From the NCBI GenBank assembly GCA_035260545.1, contig DATFUZ010000094.1:1-17653 (forward strand): DNA of 17,653 bases. Reading direction: 5' to 3'. Positions 1 to 8,134 of the stretch are shown here, piece after piece. Source of the DNA: DATDDB01 sp035260545. GTDB taxonomy: Bacteria; Pseudomonadota; Gammaproteobacteria; Burkholderiales; Gallionellaceae. Position 1 is the stretch's first letter; each line of letters starts with the position of its first letter. The position numbers were made by a program, and so were the translations under genes. The notes beneath the pieces were generated by a model. The model saw only the letters and a list, made by a program, of their open reading frames with translations. It made no database searches and was not told where the DNA came from.

Positions 1-123
1 AATCTTTGCGGCCCGTCGCCGTGCTCGCACGCACGATCGTTGCCGCTCGCTCGCTGCCTCGTCTCGCTTCAGAGCCAGGCCCGGAATTGTACAGGAACGG
101 CGGTACCGCCCCCGTGCAATTTC
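1..123. other. Intergenic stretch downstream of rpoD
   Basis: No gene is visible in these bases and no tRNA cloverleaf could be drawn. The only structure I see is a 12-base perfect palindrome, GGCGGTACCGCC, at 99-110. It lies 14 bases beyond the rpoD stop codon in the direction of rpoD transcription and could form a 4-bp hairpin or, as DNA, a symmetric site. It is not followed by a T-run on the rpoD strand, so I do not call it a terminator. Confidence 0.5.
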
Positions 124-2073
<1,950 letters not shown>

Positions 2074-2113
2074 ATGTTTAAGACTCCGAAAAAGCCAGCC
2101 CAAAAAGGCGGCA

Positions 2114-2142
2114 ATTATACCCTATTTTCCCCATATTGTTCA
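2114..2142 (-). promoter_or_regulatory. Internal promoter for rpoD
   Basis: On the minus strand, TGAACA (2137-2142, 4 of 6 to the -35 consensus) is separated by 17 bases from a perfect TATAAT (2114-2119). Transcription would start near 2107, giving a leader of about 35 bases before the rpoD ATG. The -35 hexamer begins with the TGA stop codon of dnaG. It would let rpoD be expressed apart from the upstream operon promoter. Internal promoters upstream of rpoD are known in E. coli, but their positions there (inside dnaG) differ. Confidence 0.7.
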
Positions 2143-3900
2143 GCCAGTTCCGATCTGCGTCAACTCCAGGTAGCGAGCCTTTTGCTGCTCGCTCATGCGC
2201 TGCACGGACCCGCCGGCATTGGCGAGCAGGGTACGCGCCTCCTCTTTGCGCGCCTCTTTCCGTAGATTGTCCAGCATGCCATGAAATTCAGCTTCAATAT
2301 CAAAGCCTTCACCCCATTGCATGAGTTCGGCCTGGGCTGCGGTGAGCGCCGCCTCGAAGGGCGTGCCCTGGAACTGCTGGATGATGGCGGCCGTGCTGGA
2401 CGCATAATCCTGTTCCCGCAGGAAACCGGCCAGTGCCGCGATCACCGCGGCATCTTCGCTCTCCGAGGGCCATTCGAGCGGTAAATCGCGTCCAAGTTCC
2501 GGTTTCGCGAGCAGGCAGCGCAAAAAAACCCGATCTCCGGACAGGGGACGGCGGGCAGCCCGCCGCGGTGCGAGAGGTGCGCGCCCGCGCCCTGCGCCGC
2601 TGGCGTCTGCCGCAGATAACGGTTTGATTGCGTACAGCGCTTCCAGTTCCGCCTGAGTGATCCCCGCCAGCGCGGCGGCTTCCTTGCGCAGCAGCAGGCC
2701 GGTAGCGGGCGCGGTGATGGCGGTGAGCAGCGGCCGCGCATGTTCCAGGAAGGCGCTGCGCCCCTCCTGCGTCTTCATGTCCGCCCTGGCGGACAGTTCG
2801 CGCAGCATATAGGCGGAGAGCGGCAAAGCCTCCTCGCCCAGGAGTCGCTCGAACGCCTCCTTGCCGTGTTCGCGGATGTAGCTGTCCGGATCATGTTCCG
2901 GCGGCAGGAACAGGAAGCGCAGTTGCTTGCCGTCCTGCAGGTGGGGCAAGGCGTTTTCCAGGGCGCGCCACGCAGCGCGGCGTCCTGCGGCATCGCCGTC
3001 GAAGCAGAACACGACATGATCTGTCATCCGCAGCAGTTTCTGCACGTGGTACGGCGTGGTGGCCGTACCCAGCGTGGCGACGGCGTATTCCACGCCCAAC
3101 TGGGCCAGGGCCACGACATCCATGTAGCCTTCCACCACCAGCGCCAGCCCTTCCGCGCGTATGGCCTTCTGCGCCTGGAACAGGCCATACAACTCGCGTC
3201 CCTTCTCGAACAGCGTAGTCTCCGGAGAGTTCAGGTACTTGGGCTCCCCCTTGTCCAGCACGCGGCCGCCGAAGCCGATGATCTGCCCGCGCTGATTGAC
3301 GATGGGGAACATGATGCGGTCGCGGAAGCGGTCGTAGCGCTTTCCTTCGTCGTTGGCGATCACCAGCCCGGTTTCCACCAGGCTCTTGTCCTGGTAGTCG
3401 GGCACGGCATTCTGCAGGTTCTGCCAGCCATCGGGCGCATAGCCCAGGCCGTAGCGCGCGGCGATCTCCCCGGTCAGGCCGCGCCGCTTGAGGTAGTCTA
3501 TGGCACGCGGCGACAGCTTCAACTGGGCGCGGTAGTAGCGGCTTGCCGTCTGCATGAGATCGTACAGGTCGGGGCCAGCCTTGGGCTGTGCCTGGCCGGG
3601 GCCCGACTTTTCACGCGGGACGGCGACACCTATGCCGCGCGCCAGCTCCTCCACCGCATCGACGAAGCCCAGCCCGCCATGCTCCATGACGAAGCCGATG
3701 GCGGTGCCGTGGGCACCGCAGCCGAAGCAGTGATAGAACTGCTTGCTGGGGCTGACCGTGAACGAGGGGGATTTTTCGTTATGAAAGGGGCAGCAGGCGA
3801 CGTAGTTCGCGCCGGCCTTCTTGAGCGGGAGATAGCGCCCGATCACATCGACGATGTCGAGGCGGTTGAGTAGATCCTGAATGAAGGACTTTGGAATCAC
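2140..3900 (-). CDS. dnaG: DNA primase DnaG
   Basis: Synthesises RNA primers at the replication fork with the DnaB helicase. The 586-residue product matches the usual length (E. coli 581). The N-terminal CHC2 zinc-binding domain is intact: C37, H40, C58 and C61 in CCPFHNEK and HCFGCG. The RNA polymerase core has the RYDRFRDRIMFPI motif (about 188-200). The Toprim fold shows EGYMD (257-261) and the metal-binding DGD (301-303). The weakly conserved last 130 or so residues correspond to the helicase-interaction domain. I chose the GTG at 3900 because it gives the family-typical start MIPKSFIQDLLNR; a GGAG lies 11 bases upstream. The reading frame continues 22 codons further up to 3966, but that part (AGNGAAQPPGRH...) has no family resemblance. 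It lies 81 bases downstream of yqeY and is probably in the same operon. Confidence 0.97.
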   Translation of the reverse strand: MIPKSFIQDLLNRLDIVDVIGRYLPLKKAGANYVACCPFHNEKSPSFTVSPSKQFYHCFGCGAHGTAIGFVMEHGGLGFVDAVEELARGIGVAVPREKSGPGQAQPKAGPDLYDLMQTASRYYRAQLKLSPRAIDYLKRRGLTGEIAARYGLGYAPDGWQNLQNAVPDYQDKSLVETGLVIANDEGKRYDRFRDRIMFPIVNQRGQIIGFGGRVLDKGEPKYLNSPETTLFEKGRELYGLFQAQKAIRAEGLALVVEGYMDVVALAQLGVEYAVATLGTATTPYHVQKLLRMTDHVVFCFDGDAAGRRAAWRALENALPHLQDGKQLRFLFLPPEHDPDSYIREHGKEAFERLLGEEALPLSAYMLRELSARADMKTQEGRSAFLEHARPLLTAITAPATGLLLRKEAAALAGITQAELEALYAIKPLSAADASGAGRGRAPLAPRRAARRPLSGDRVFLRCLLAKPELGRDLPLEWPSESEDAAVIAALAGFLREQDYASSTAAIIQQFQGTPFEAALTAAQAELMQWGEGFDIEAEFHGMLDNLRKEARKEEARTLLANAGGSVQRMSEQQKARYLELTQIGTG

Positions 3901-3981
3901 TCTTGCCACTGCTCCCGCATGTAAGGTATGCCGGCCGGGCGGCTGCGCCGCACCGTTTCCGGCCAATACTTTACGACAGCT

Positions 3982-4431
3982 CTAGGCCTTGGACAACCGG
4001 GCCTTGACCAGCCCGGAAACCTTGCCCATGTCGGCCCGGCCCGCCAGCCTGGGCTTGAGCAGGCCGATCACCTTGCCCATTTCCTGCGGCGACTTGGCGC
4101 CGCTGACGGCGATCGCCTCATCCACCGCCGCGGCGATCTCGGCCTCGCTCATCTGCGCCGGCATATAGCCCTGCAGCACGCCGCTCTCGAACTTTTCCGC
4201 ATCGGCCAGATCCTGCCGCCCTGCGGCTTCATACTGGCTGATGGAATCGCGGCGCTGCTTGAGCATCTTGTCGATGACGGCCAGCACGTCAGCGTCGGTC
4301 AGCGTGATGCGTTCATCCACCTCGCGCTGCTTCATCGCGGCAAGCAGCAGGCGGATTACGCCGAGGCGCGCGGTTTCCTTCGCGCGCATCGCCGCTTTCA
4401 TGTCTTCGGTGACTTTTTCCTTCAGGCTCAT
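3982..4431 (-). CDS. yqeY: YqeY/GatB-like domain protein
   Basis: Small protein of the YqeY family, which resembles the tRNA-binding tail domain of the GatB amidotransferase subunit. A role in tRNA-dependent amidation or another tRNA process has been proposed but is unsettled. The 149-residue product is the standard length. It shows the family start MSLKEKVTEDMKAAMRAKE, the IRLLLAAMKQREVD segment and the C-terminal QEMGKVIGLLKPRLAGRADMG-like helix pair. The ATG at 4431 is the natural start, but the bases before it (CGCCGTCCT) give no Shine-Dalgarno match, and a strong hairpin ends 9 bases upstream. It lies between rpsU and dnaG, as in many betaproteobacteria. Confidence 0.93.
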   Translation of the reverse strand: MSLKEKVTEDMKAAMRAKETARLGVIRLLLAAMKQREVDERITLTDADVLAVIDKMLKQRRDSISQYEAAGRQDLADAEKFESGVLQGYMPAQMSEAEIAAAVDEAIAVSGAKSPQEMGKVIGLLKPRLAGRADMGKVSGLVKARLSKA

Positions 4432-4440
4432 AGGACGGCG

Positions 4441-4458
4441 CCGCGCGATACCGCGCGG
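4441..4458 (-). promoter_or_regulatory. GC-rich hairpin between rpsU and yqeY
   Basis: In the transcript, CCGCGCG and CGCGCGG pair perfectly over 7 bp around the loop GUAU. No U-run follows, so this is not a standard intrinsic terminator. It sits 18 bases after the rpsU stop and 9 bases before the yqeY ATG. In E. coli a terminator between rpsU and dnaG lowers expression of the distal genes. Here the hairpin could act as an RNA-processing or stability boundary that keeps S21 mRNA in excess, or it could restrict yqeY translation. Both roles are inference. Confidence 0.5.
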
Positions 4459-4476
4459 TGCGAACCGGGAAAATGC

Positions 4477-4689
4477 TTAGTACAGCTTGGGAGGCAGAAC
4501 CTGGCTGCGCAGGCGCTTATAGTGGCGCTTGACGGCAGCGGCCAGCTTGCGCTTGCGCTCGGCAGTGGGCTTCTCGTAGAACTCGCGGGCGCGCAGTTCG
4601 GTCAGCAGGCCGGTTTTTTCCACCGAACGCTTGAAGCGGCGCAGCGCCACTTCAAACGGTTCATTTTCTTTAACGCGTACAGTTGTCAT
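4477..4689 (-). CDS. rpsU: 30S ribosomal protein S21
   Basis: Ribosomal protein S21 of the small subunit, needed for efficient initiation. The 70-residue product is exactly the usual length. It starts MTTVRVKENEPFEVALRRFKR and ends in the basic stretch HYKRLRSQVLPPKLY. The ATG at 4689 is chosen; an in-frame TTG two codons upstream would add only two residues and breaks the family start. An AGGG lies about 10 bases before the ATG. It is the first gene of the rpsU-yqeY-dnaG-rpoD cluster, with a promoter of its own at 4724-4752. Confidence 0.98.
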   Translation of the reverse strand: MTTVRVKENEPFEVALRRFKRSVEKTGLLTELRAREFYEKPTAERKRKLAAAVKRHYKRLRSQVLPPKLY

Positions 4690-4723
4690 GGACAAACTAC
4701 CCTAACAAAAAATTGAGCGCCGG

Positions 4724-4752
4724 ATTCTACCAGAAGGCGAAACCCGGCACAA
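4724..4752 (-). promoter_or_regulatory. Promoter of the rpsU-yqeY-dnaG-rpoD operon
   Basis: On the minus strand TTGTGC (4747-4752, 3 of 6) is followed after 17 bases by TAGAAT (4724-4729, 5 of 6), with TGG directly before it, so this is an extended -10 promoter. Start of transcription would be near 4717, leaving a leader of about 28 bases that contains the AGGG of rpsU. It lies just after the terminator of the upstream cytochrome gene, which makes it the natural start of the operon. Confidence 0.6.
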
Positions 4753-4758
4753 GGCGGC

Positions 4759-4799
4759 AAAAGACGCGGCCGCACCGGACGGCGCGGCGCGGCGCGTCT
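4759..4799 (-). terminator. Intrinsic terminator of the diheme cytochrome gene
   Basis: Read on the minus strand, AGACGCG (4793-4799) pairs with CGCGTCT (4762-4768), and CCGC/GCGG can extend the stem with one bulged C. The stem ends in TTTT (4759-4762). It lies 11 bases after the cytochrome stop codon and before the rpsU promoter, so it separates the two transcription units. The loop is long and GC-rich, so other pairings are possible. Confidence 0.6.
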
Positions 4800-4810
4800 G
4801 CCTACCGCAA

Positions 4811-5287
4811 TTACTCCTCTTCGTCCTCGTCTTCCATGCGGATGCCGGCCGGCAACCGCACCCCGTGTTCGGACCAGTTCCCGCGCGCGGCGTTGACGTG
4901 GCAGGCCGTGCAGTTGGAAGCGCTTTTCACGGCGGGATTGGCCCAGGCACCGCGCGGCAATTCCCGGTGTGCATGGATGAACCAGGATGTATCGCTGATG
5001 CGCAGGCTCTTGGCACTGTGGCGCGAGCCGCTGCCGGCATGGTGCTTGAGGTAGCCGAGAATGGCCTTGGCGGTTTCCGGATCGACCGAGGCGTTGTCGC
5101 CGAAATGCTGGTCAAGATGGCCCATCAACCGTTCCCAGTCCACTGCGGTCAGAAAACGCGCCGGATAGGCGACATGACAGGCGCTGCATTCCTTCTCCCA
5201 GCTCGCCTGGGGAGTGGCGTTCGCCGCAAGCGCCTGGCCTGCCGCACCGAGCAGAAGCATGAGGGTCATTGCGATCCGTTTCATCAT
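4811..5287 (-). CDS. Periplasmic diheme cytochrome c
   Basis: Secreted electron carrier, 158 residues. The start MMKRIAMTLMLLLGAAGQALA is a clear Sec signal peptide with a cut expected after ALA. Two CxxCH heme c sites are present: CSACH near residue 35 and CTACH near residue 128. Spacing and flanking sequence (ECSACHVAYPARFL, SNCTACHVNAARGNWSEHGVRLP) fit the DHC diheme cytochrome c family. The C-terminus is an unusual acidic tail (MEDEDEEE). The ATG at 5287 has GGAG 9 bases upstream; a second ATG at 5284 is the next codon. DHC cytochromes often sit beside a cytochrome b561-type membrane protein or a DUF1924 partner, but neither is next to it here, so its redox partners are unknown. Confidence 0.88.
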   Translation of the reverse strand: MMKRIAMTLMLLLGAAGQALAANATPQASWEKECSACHVAYPARFLTAVDWERLMGHLDQHFGDNASVDPETAKAILGYLKHHAGSGSRHSAKSLRISDTSWFIHAHRELPRGAWANPAVKSASNCTACHVNAARGNWSEHGVRLPAGIRMEDEDEEE

Positions 5288-5310
5288 GGGCTGTGTCTCC
5301 GAATGTGAAG

Positions 5311-5340
5311 GTTATAGTTTTGCAGATTGGTATTTGTAGA
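5311..5340 (-). promoter_or_regulatory. Possible promoter of the diheme cytochrome gene
   Basis: On the minus strand TCTACA (5335-5340, 4 of 6) and TATAAC (5311-5316, 5 of 6) are separated by 18 bases. Start would be near 5304, leaving a short leader that still includes the GGAG ribosome binding site. The surrounding AT-rich patch contrasts with the GC-rich neighbourhood. Confidence 0.4.
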
Positions 5341-5429
5341 GTACTGTCCCTGTCCCAAAGTTCCCGCCTGGCGCGCAAACACGGAAGTTTTTCGTTGAAA
5401 TTCCGAGCGTTGCAGTGCGGTATTGACCG

Positions 5430-5764
5430 AGATGACTAGGGCGTGGCCGGCGTGCTTGTAGGCGTAGGCGCCGGGGCCAGGCCGGTGACGGTGCCCGCGA
5501 CCACAATCACCTCCAGCGGATAGCGCCCGCCGGCGGAGGGCGCAATGCGCAGATTGTCGGCGTGGGTTATGCGCTGTGCGGCCCACAGCAACGGGCCGAG
5601 ATCAGGCAGCGCGAGCACATCCTGGCTGAAATTGCGCACGGAACGGCGCTGCTGCAGGACGCGCTCACGGAAAACGAACTGTCGAGGCGCGGCGGGGGCA
5701 AGGCTACGGGACGCATGTCATATCCCTCCGGGGAAGCGGCGGCCGAGGTGGCCAGGCACAGCAC
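5430..5764 (-). pseudogene. Remnant of a SagB-type nitroreductase family gene
   Basis: Three consecutive pieces in three minus-strand frames join into the front part of a SagB/ThcOx-type FMN oxidoreductase. Piece 1 (to about 5667) reads ...MRPVALPPPRLDSSFSV. Piece 2 (about 5667-5472) reads ERVLQQRRSVRNFSQD, then LGPLLWAAQRITHADNLR, then APSAGGRYPLEVIVVAG. Piece 3 (about 5471-5437) reads GAYAYKHAGHAL. Each junction is repaired by adding one G, near 5666-5668 and near 5471-5476. After GHAL the resemblance stops, so roughly the last half of the usual domain of about 200 residues is missing. The 5' end is also unclear: a GTG at 5764 gives a stub LCLATSAAASPEG that looks like the end of a signal peptide. 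The APSAG-xYPLEV core is highly characteristic of the family. Frameshifts alone could be sequence errors, but the missing 3' half could not. Confidence 0.75.
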
Positions 5765-5816
5765 GGCCGGCGCACCCGCCTGATCCCCCTGTGCCGCATC
5801 ATGATTATGCCCCGCA

Positions 5817-7538
5817 TCATGGGCGCATGCTGCGCCTGAGCAGGGGCCGCAATTCGGCAAGGCTGCGGGTGTTGAGCACATCGCGCTTTTCCAGCCAGCC
5901 ACGCCTGGCCTGGCCGATGCCGAAGCGCAGGTTCAGAAAGTCCAGCGTGCTGTGCGCATCCGAGGCGATGCTCACCAGCACGCCCCGCGCTTTCGCCATC
6001 TGGCACTGGGTGTCCAGCAGATCGAGGCGCTCGGGATGGGCGTTGAGCTCCAGGAAACAGCCGCGGTGCGCGGCCTCGCGTATGATGCGGCCCATGTCCA
6101 CATCATAAGGCGCGCGCGCATCTATCAGCCTTCCGGTGGGATGCGCGAGGATGGTGAAATGCGGATGTTCCATGGCGCGCAGGATGCGCGCGGTCTGCGC
6201 CTCGCGCGACAGGTCGAACTTGCTGTGCACCGCGCCCACCACGAGGTCCAGGCGGCCCAGCACCGCATCCGGCAGGTCCAGGCGGCCGTCCTCCAGGATG
6301 TCCACTTCTATGCCCTTGAGCAGGGTGATGCCGCGCAGTTCGCCGTTCAGGCGGTCTATCTCGTCACACTGGCGGGCCAGCCGCGCTGCGTCCAGTCCGT
6401 GCGCCACGGAGAGCCGCTTCGAATGTTCGGTGATGGCAAGATATTCCAGCCCCGCCGCCCTGGCCGCTTCGGCCATTTCGCGCAGGGTGTTGTGGCCGTC
6501 GGTGGCCTTGGTATGTGCATGCAGGTCGCCGCGCAAATCGCGCAGTTCCACCAGGCGCGGCAGGCTGCCCGCACGCGCCTGGTCGATCTCGCCGCGATCC
6601 TCGCGCAGCTCCGGCGGGATATAGCTCAGGCCCACCGCGCTATACACCGATTCCTCGGTCTCGCCCGCGATACGCTTCTGCCCGCGGAACACCCCGTATT
6701 CGTTGATCTTCAAGCCCAGCTTCTGCGCGATGCGGCGCACCGCGATGTTGTGGGCCTTGGAGCCGGTGAAATACTGCAGCGCCGCGCCGTAGCTCTCCCT
6801 CGCAATGATGCGCAGGTCCACCTGCAGGCCGCTCTTCAGCACGACGCTGGCGCGCGTGGAACCCGCGGCAAGCACCTCCTTCACTTCGTCATAGGCGGTG
6901 AAACGCTGCATGACCGCGTCGGGCGATGTTGTTTCGACCAGCAGGTCGAGATCACCCACCGTCTCGCGCATGCGGCGAAAACTGCCCGCCACCATCACCT
7001 GTGTGACGCCCGGCGCCGCCGCCAGGTAGCCGCGCAGCGCCTCGGCGTACTGCGCGGCCACGCCCAGCTTGAAGCGGCCGGGGGCGGCGGCATGCGCCTG
7101 TGCGGCCTCCAGGATATGGCGCTCGGTCGTGGGGCCGAATCCCGGCAGCGCGCGGATACGCCCGTCCTGTGCGGCGCGGCGCAGCTGCTCGACGGTCTGC
7201 ACGTCGAGCTCATGGTACAGCGCCTTCACCCGCCTGGGGCCGAGGCCGGGAATCTTCAGGAGTTCGGTGACGGCGGGCGGCAGTTCCCGGCGCAGCCGGT
7301 CGAGCAGGCTGCAATGACCGGTGGCGGCGATCTCCGAGATCTTGGCCGCGAGGTCGGCACCGACGCCGGGCAGGTGCGCGCCCTGGGCAAGGAGCTGCGG
7401 CACGTCCTGCGCCAGTTCGCCGACGGTGCGCGCGGCGTTATGATAGGCGCGAATGCGGAACGGGTTTTCACCCTGGATTTCGAGGAGATTGGCGATTTCC
7501 TCGAAGATGGCGGCGATGTCGGCATTGTGCGTGGGCAT
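5817..7538 (-). CDS. polX: Family X DNA polymerase with PHP domain (PolX)
   Basis: Bacterial PolX, a gap-filling repair polymerase with an attached metal-dependent PHP exonuclease. The 573-residue product is full length for the family (about 570). Helix-hairpin-helix motifs occur near 55-65, 94-104 and 129-139 (LPGVGADLA, IPGLGPRRV, LPGFGPTTE). The nucleotidyltransferase site has GSFRR (185-189), DLD (196-198) and D241 (VDLRI), so the three catalytic aspartates are present. The PHP metal ligands are visible: H340/H342 (DLHAH), H372, E411, H438, H466 and D527/H529 (SDAHS). The ATG at 7538 has GGAG 7 bases upstream. It lies downstream of tyrS and the rhodanese gene, 115 bases from the latter, with a promoter of its own. 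Confidence 0.95.
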   Translation of the reverse strand: MPTHNADIAAIFEEIANLLEIQGENPFRIRAYHNAARTVGELAQDVPQLLAQGAHLPGVGADLAAKISEIAATGHCSLLDRLRRELPPAVTELLKIPGLGPRRVKALYHELDVQTVEQLRRAAQDGRIRALPGFGPTTERHILEAAQAHAAAPGRFKLGVAAQYAEALRGYLAAAPGVTQVMVAGSFRRMRETVGDLDLLVETTSPDAVMQRFTAYDEVKEVLAAGSTRASVVLKSGLQVDLRIIARESYGAALQYFTGSKAHNIAVRRIAQKLGLKINEYGVFRGQKRIAGETEESVYSAVGLSYIPPELREDRGEIDQARAGSLPRLVELRDLRGDLHAHTKATDGHNTLREMAEAARAAGLEYLAITEHSKRLSVAHGLDAARLARQCDEIDRLNGELRGITLLKGIEVDILEDGRLDLPDAVLGRLDLVVGAVHSKFDLSREAQTARILRAMEHPHFTILAHPTGRLIDARAPYDVDMGRIIREAAHRGCFLELNAHPERLDLLDTQCQMAKARGVLVSIASDAHSTLDFLNLRFGIGQARRGWLEKRDVLNTRSLAELRPLLRRSMRP

Positions 7539-7603
7539 GCGCGAACTCCGGTATCGCGGCGCCTCGCGTCCGCTGCTGCCGGAAGGCCCCGCCGTACCCT
7601 CCC

Positions 7604-7632
7604 ATTAACCGGCAAACACCCCCTGCTGTCAA
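7604..7632 (-). promoter_or_regulatory. Promoter of polX
   Basis: On the minus strand a perfect TTGACA (7627-7632) is followed after 17 bases by GTTAAT (7604-7609, 4 of 6). It lies in the 115-base gap between the rhodanese gene and polX. Transcription would start near 7597, giving a leader of about 60 bases. Confidence 0.55.
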
Positions 7633-7653
7633 CCGGCGGGGGCGGGCGGCCCG

Positions 7654-8130
7654 TCAGCCAGGCTTGCGGACGGGCTTGCGCTGGTCGGGGCGCACGCGCG
7701 GCGCGAGCAGTTCATCCACGGTGTCCGGGTCCAGCGCGCTGCCATCGCCGTCTTCCAGCGGCAGCTCGGCGTCGTTCCAGCCGCGCACGCCCAGCTTGAG
7801 CGAAATGACGTTGGTAAAGCCCATTTGCTGCATGATGTCCGCAGCCAGCACCGAACGCTTGCCCGAACGGCAGATCACCACGATCTCGCGCTTGCGGTCG
7901 CCTGCGAGTTCCGGCACGGTCTCGTCGTAGTCCCACTCGCAGGATTGCTCCAGGACGCCGCGCGGCACGTTGACCGAGCCCGGGATGCGCAGCAGCGCGA
8001 ACTCCGCGGGCTCGCGCACGTCAAGCAGCAGCGGCGCATCGCCCTCGTCGAGTCGCTTGCCCAGATCCCATGGCATGATCTCCCGCACCCGATTGAGTGC
8101 ATCGCCCACCAGTTGATCGTAGCCTTTCAT
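7654..8130 (-). CDS. Rhodanese-like domain protein
   Basis: Single rhodanese domain of 158 residues, with about 35 residues before it and a charged tail after it (PRVRPDQRKPVRKPG). The domain shows LLLDVREPAEFALLRIPGSVNVP, the active-site loop CRSGKRS with the persulfide-forming cysteine, and LKLGVRGWND near its end. Such proteins move sulfane sulfur or act as sulfurtransferases; the substrate cannot be told from sequence. No signal peptide is seen, so it should be cytoplasmic. The ATG at 8130 has an excellent GGGAGG 8 bases upstream. That site lies inside the last codons of tyrS, whose stop ends only 4 bases before the ATG, so translation is probably coupled to tyrS. Confidence 0.9.
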   Translation of the reverse strand: MKGYDQLVGDALNRVREIMPWDLGKRLDEGDAPLLLDVREPAEFALLRIPGSVNVPRGVLEQSCEWDYDETVPELAGDRKREIVVICRSGKRSVLAADIMQQMGFTNVISLKLGVRGWNDAELPLEDGDGSALDPDTVDELLAPRVRPDQRKPVRKPG

Positions 8131-8134
8131 GGGC

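Noticed and set aside
99..110. GGCGGTACCGCC palindrome as an rpoD terminator
   Set aside because: The stem is only 4 bp with a 4-base loop and no T-run follows.
2740..3873. Long plus-strand frame opposite dnaG
   Set aside because: It is antisense to a full-length primase with all motifs; no ribosome binding site or domain of its own.
5284..5586. Possible 100-residue minus-strand gene before the cytochrome
   Set aside because: Its only meaningful segment (GAYAYKHAGHAL) is the third piece of the nitroreductase remnant; the rest has no family resemblance and no ribosome binding site.
5952..7799. 615-codon plus-strand frame opposite polX
   Set aside because: The minus strand encodes PolX with all catalytic residues; the plus frame shows no recognisable domain and would also run through the polX promoter.
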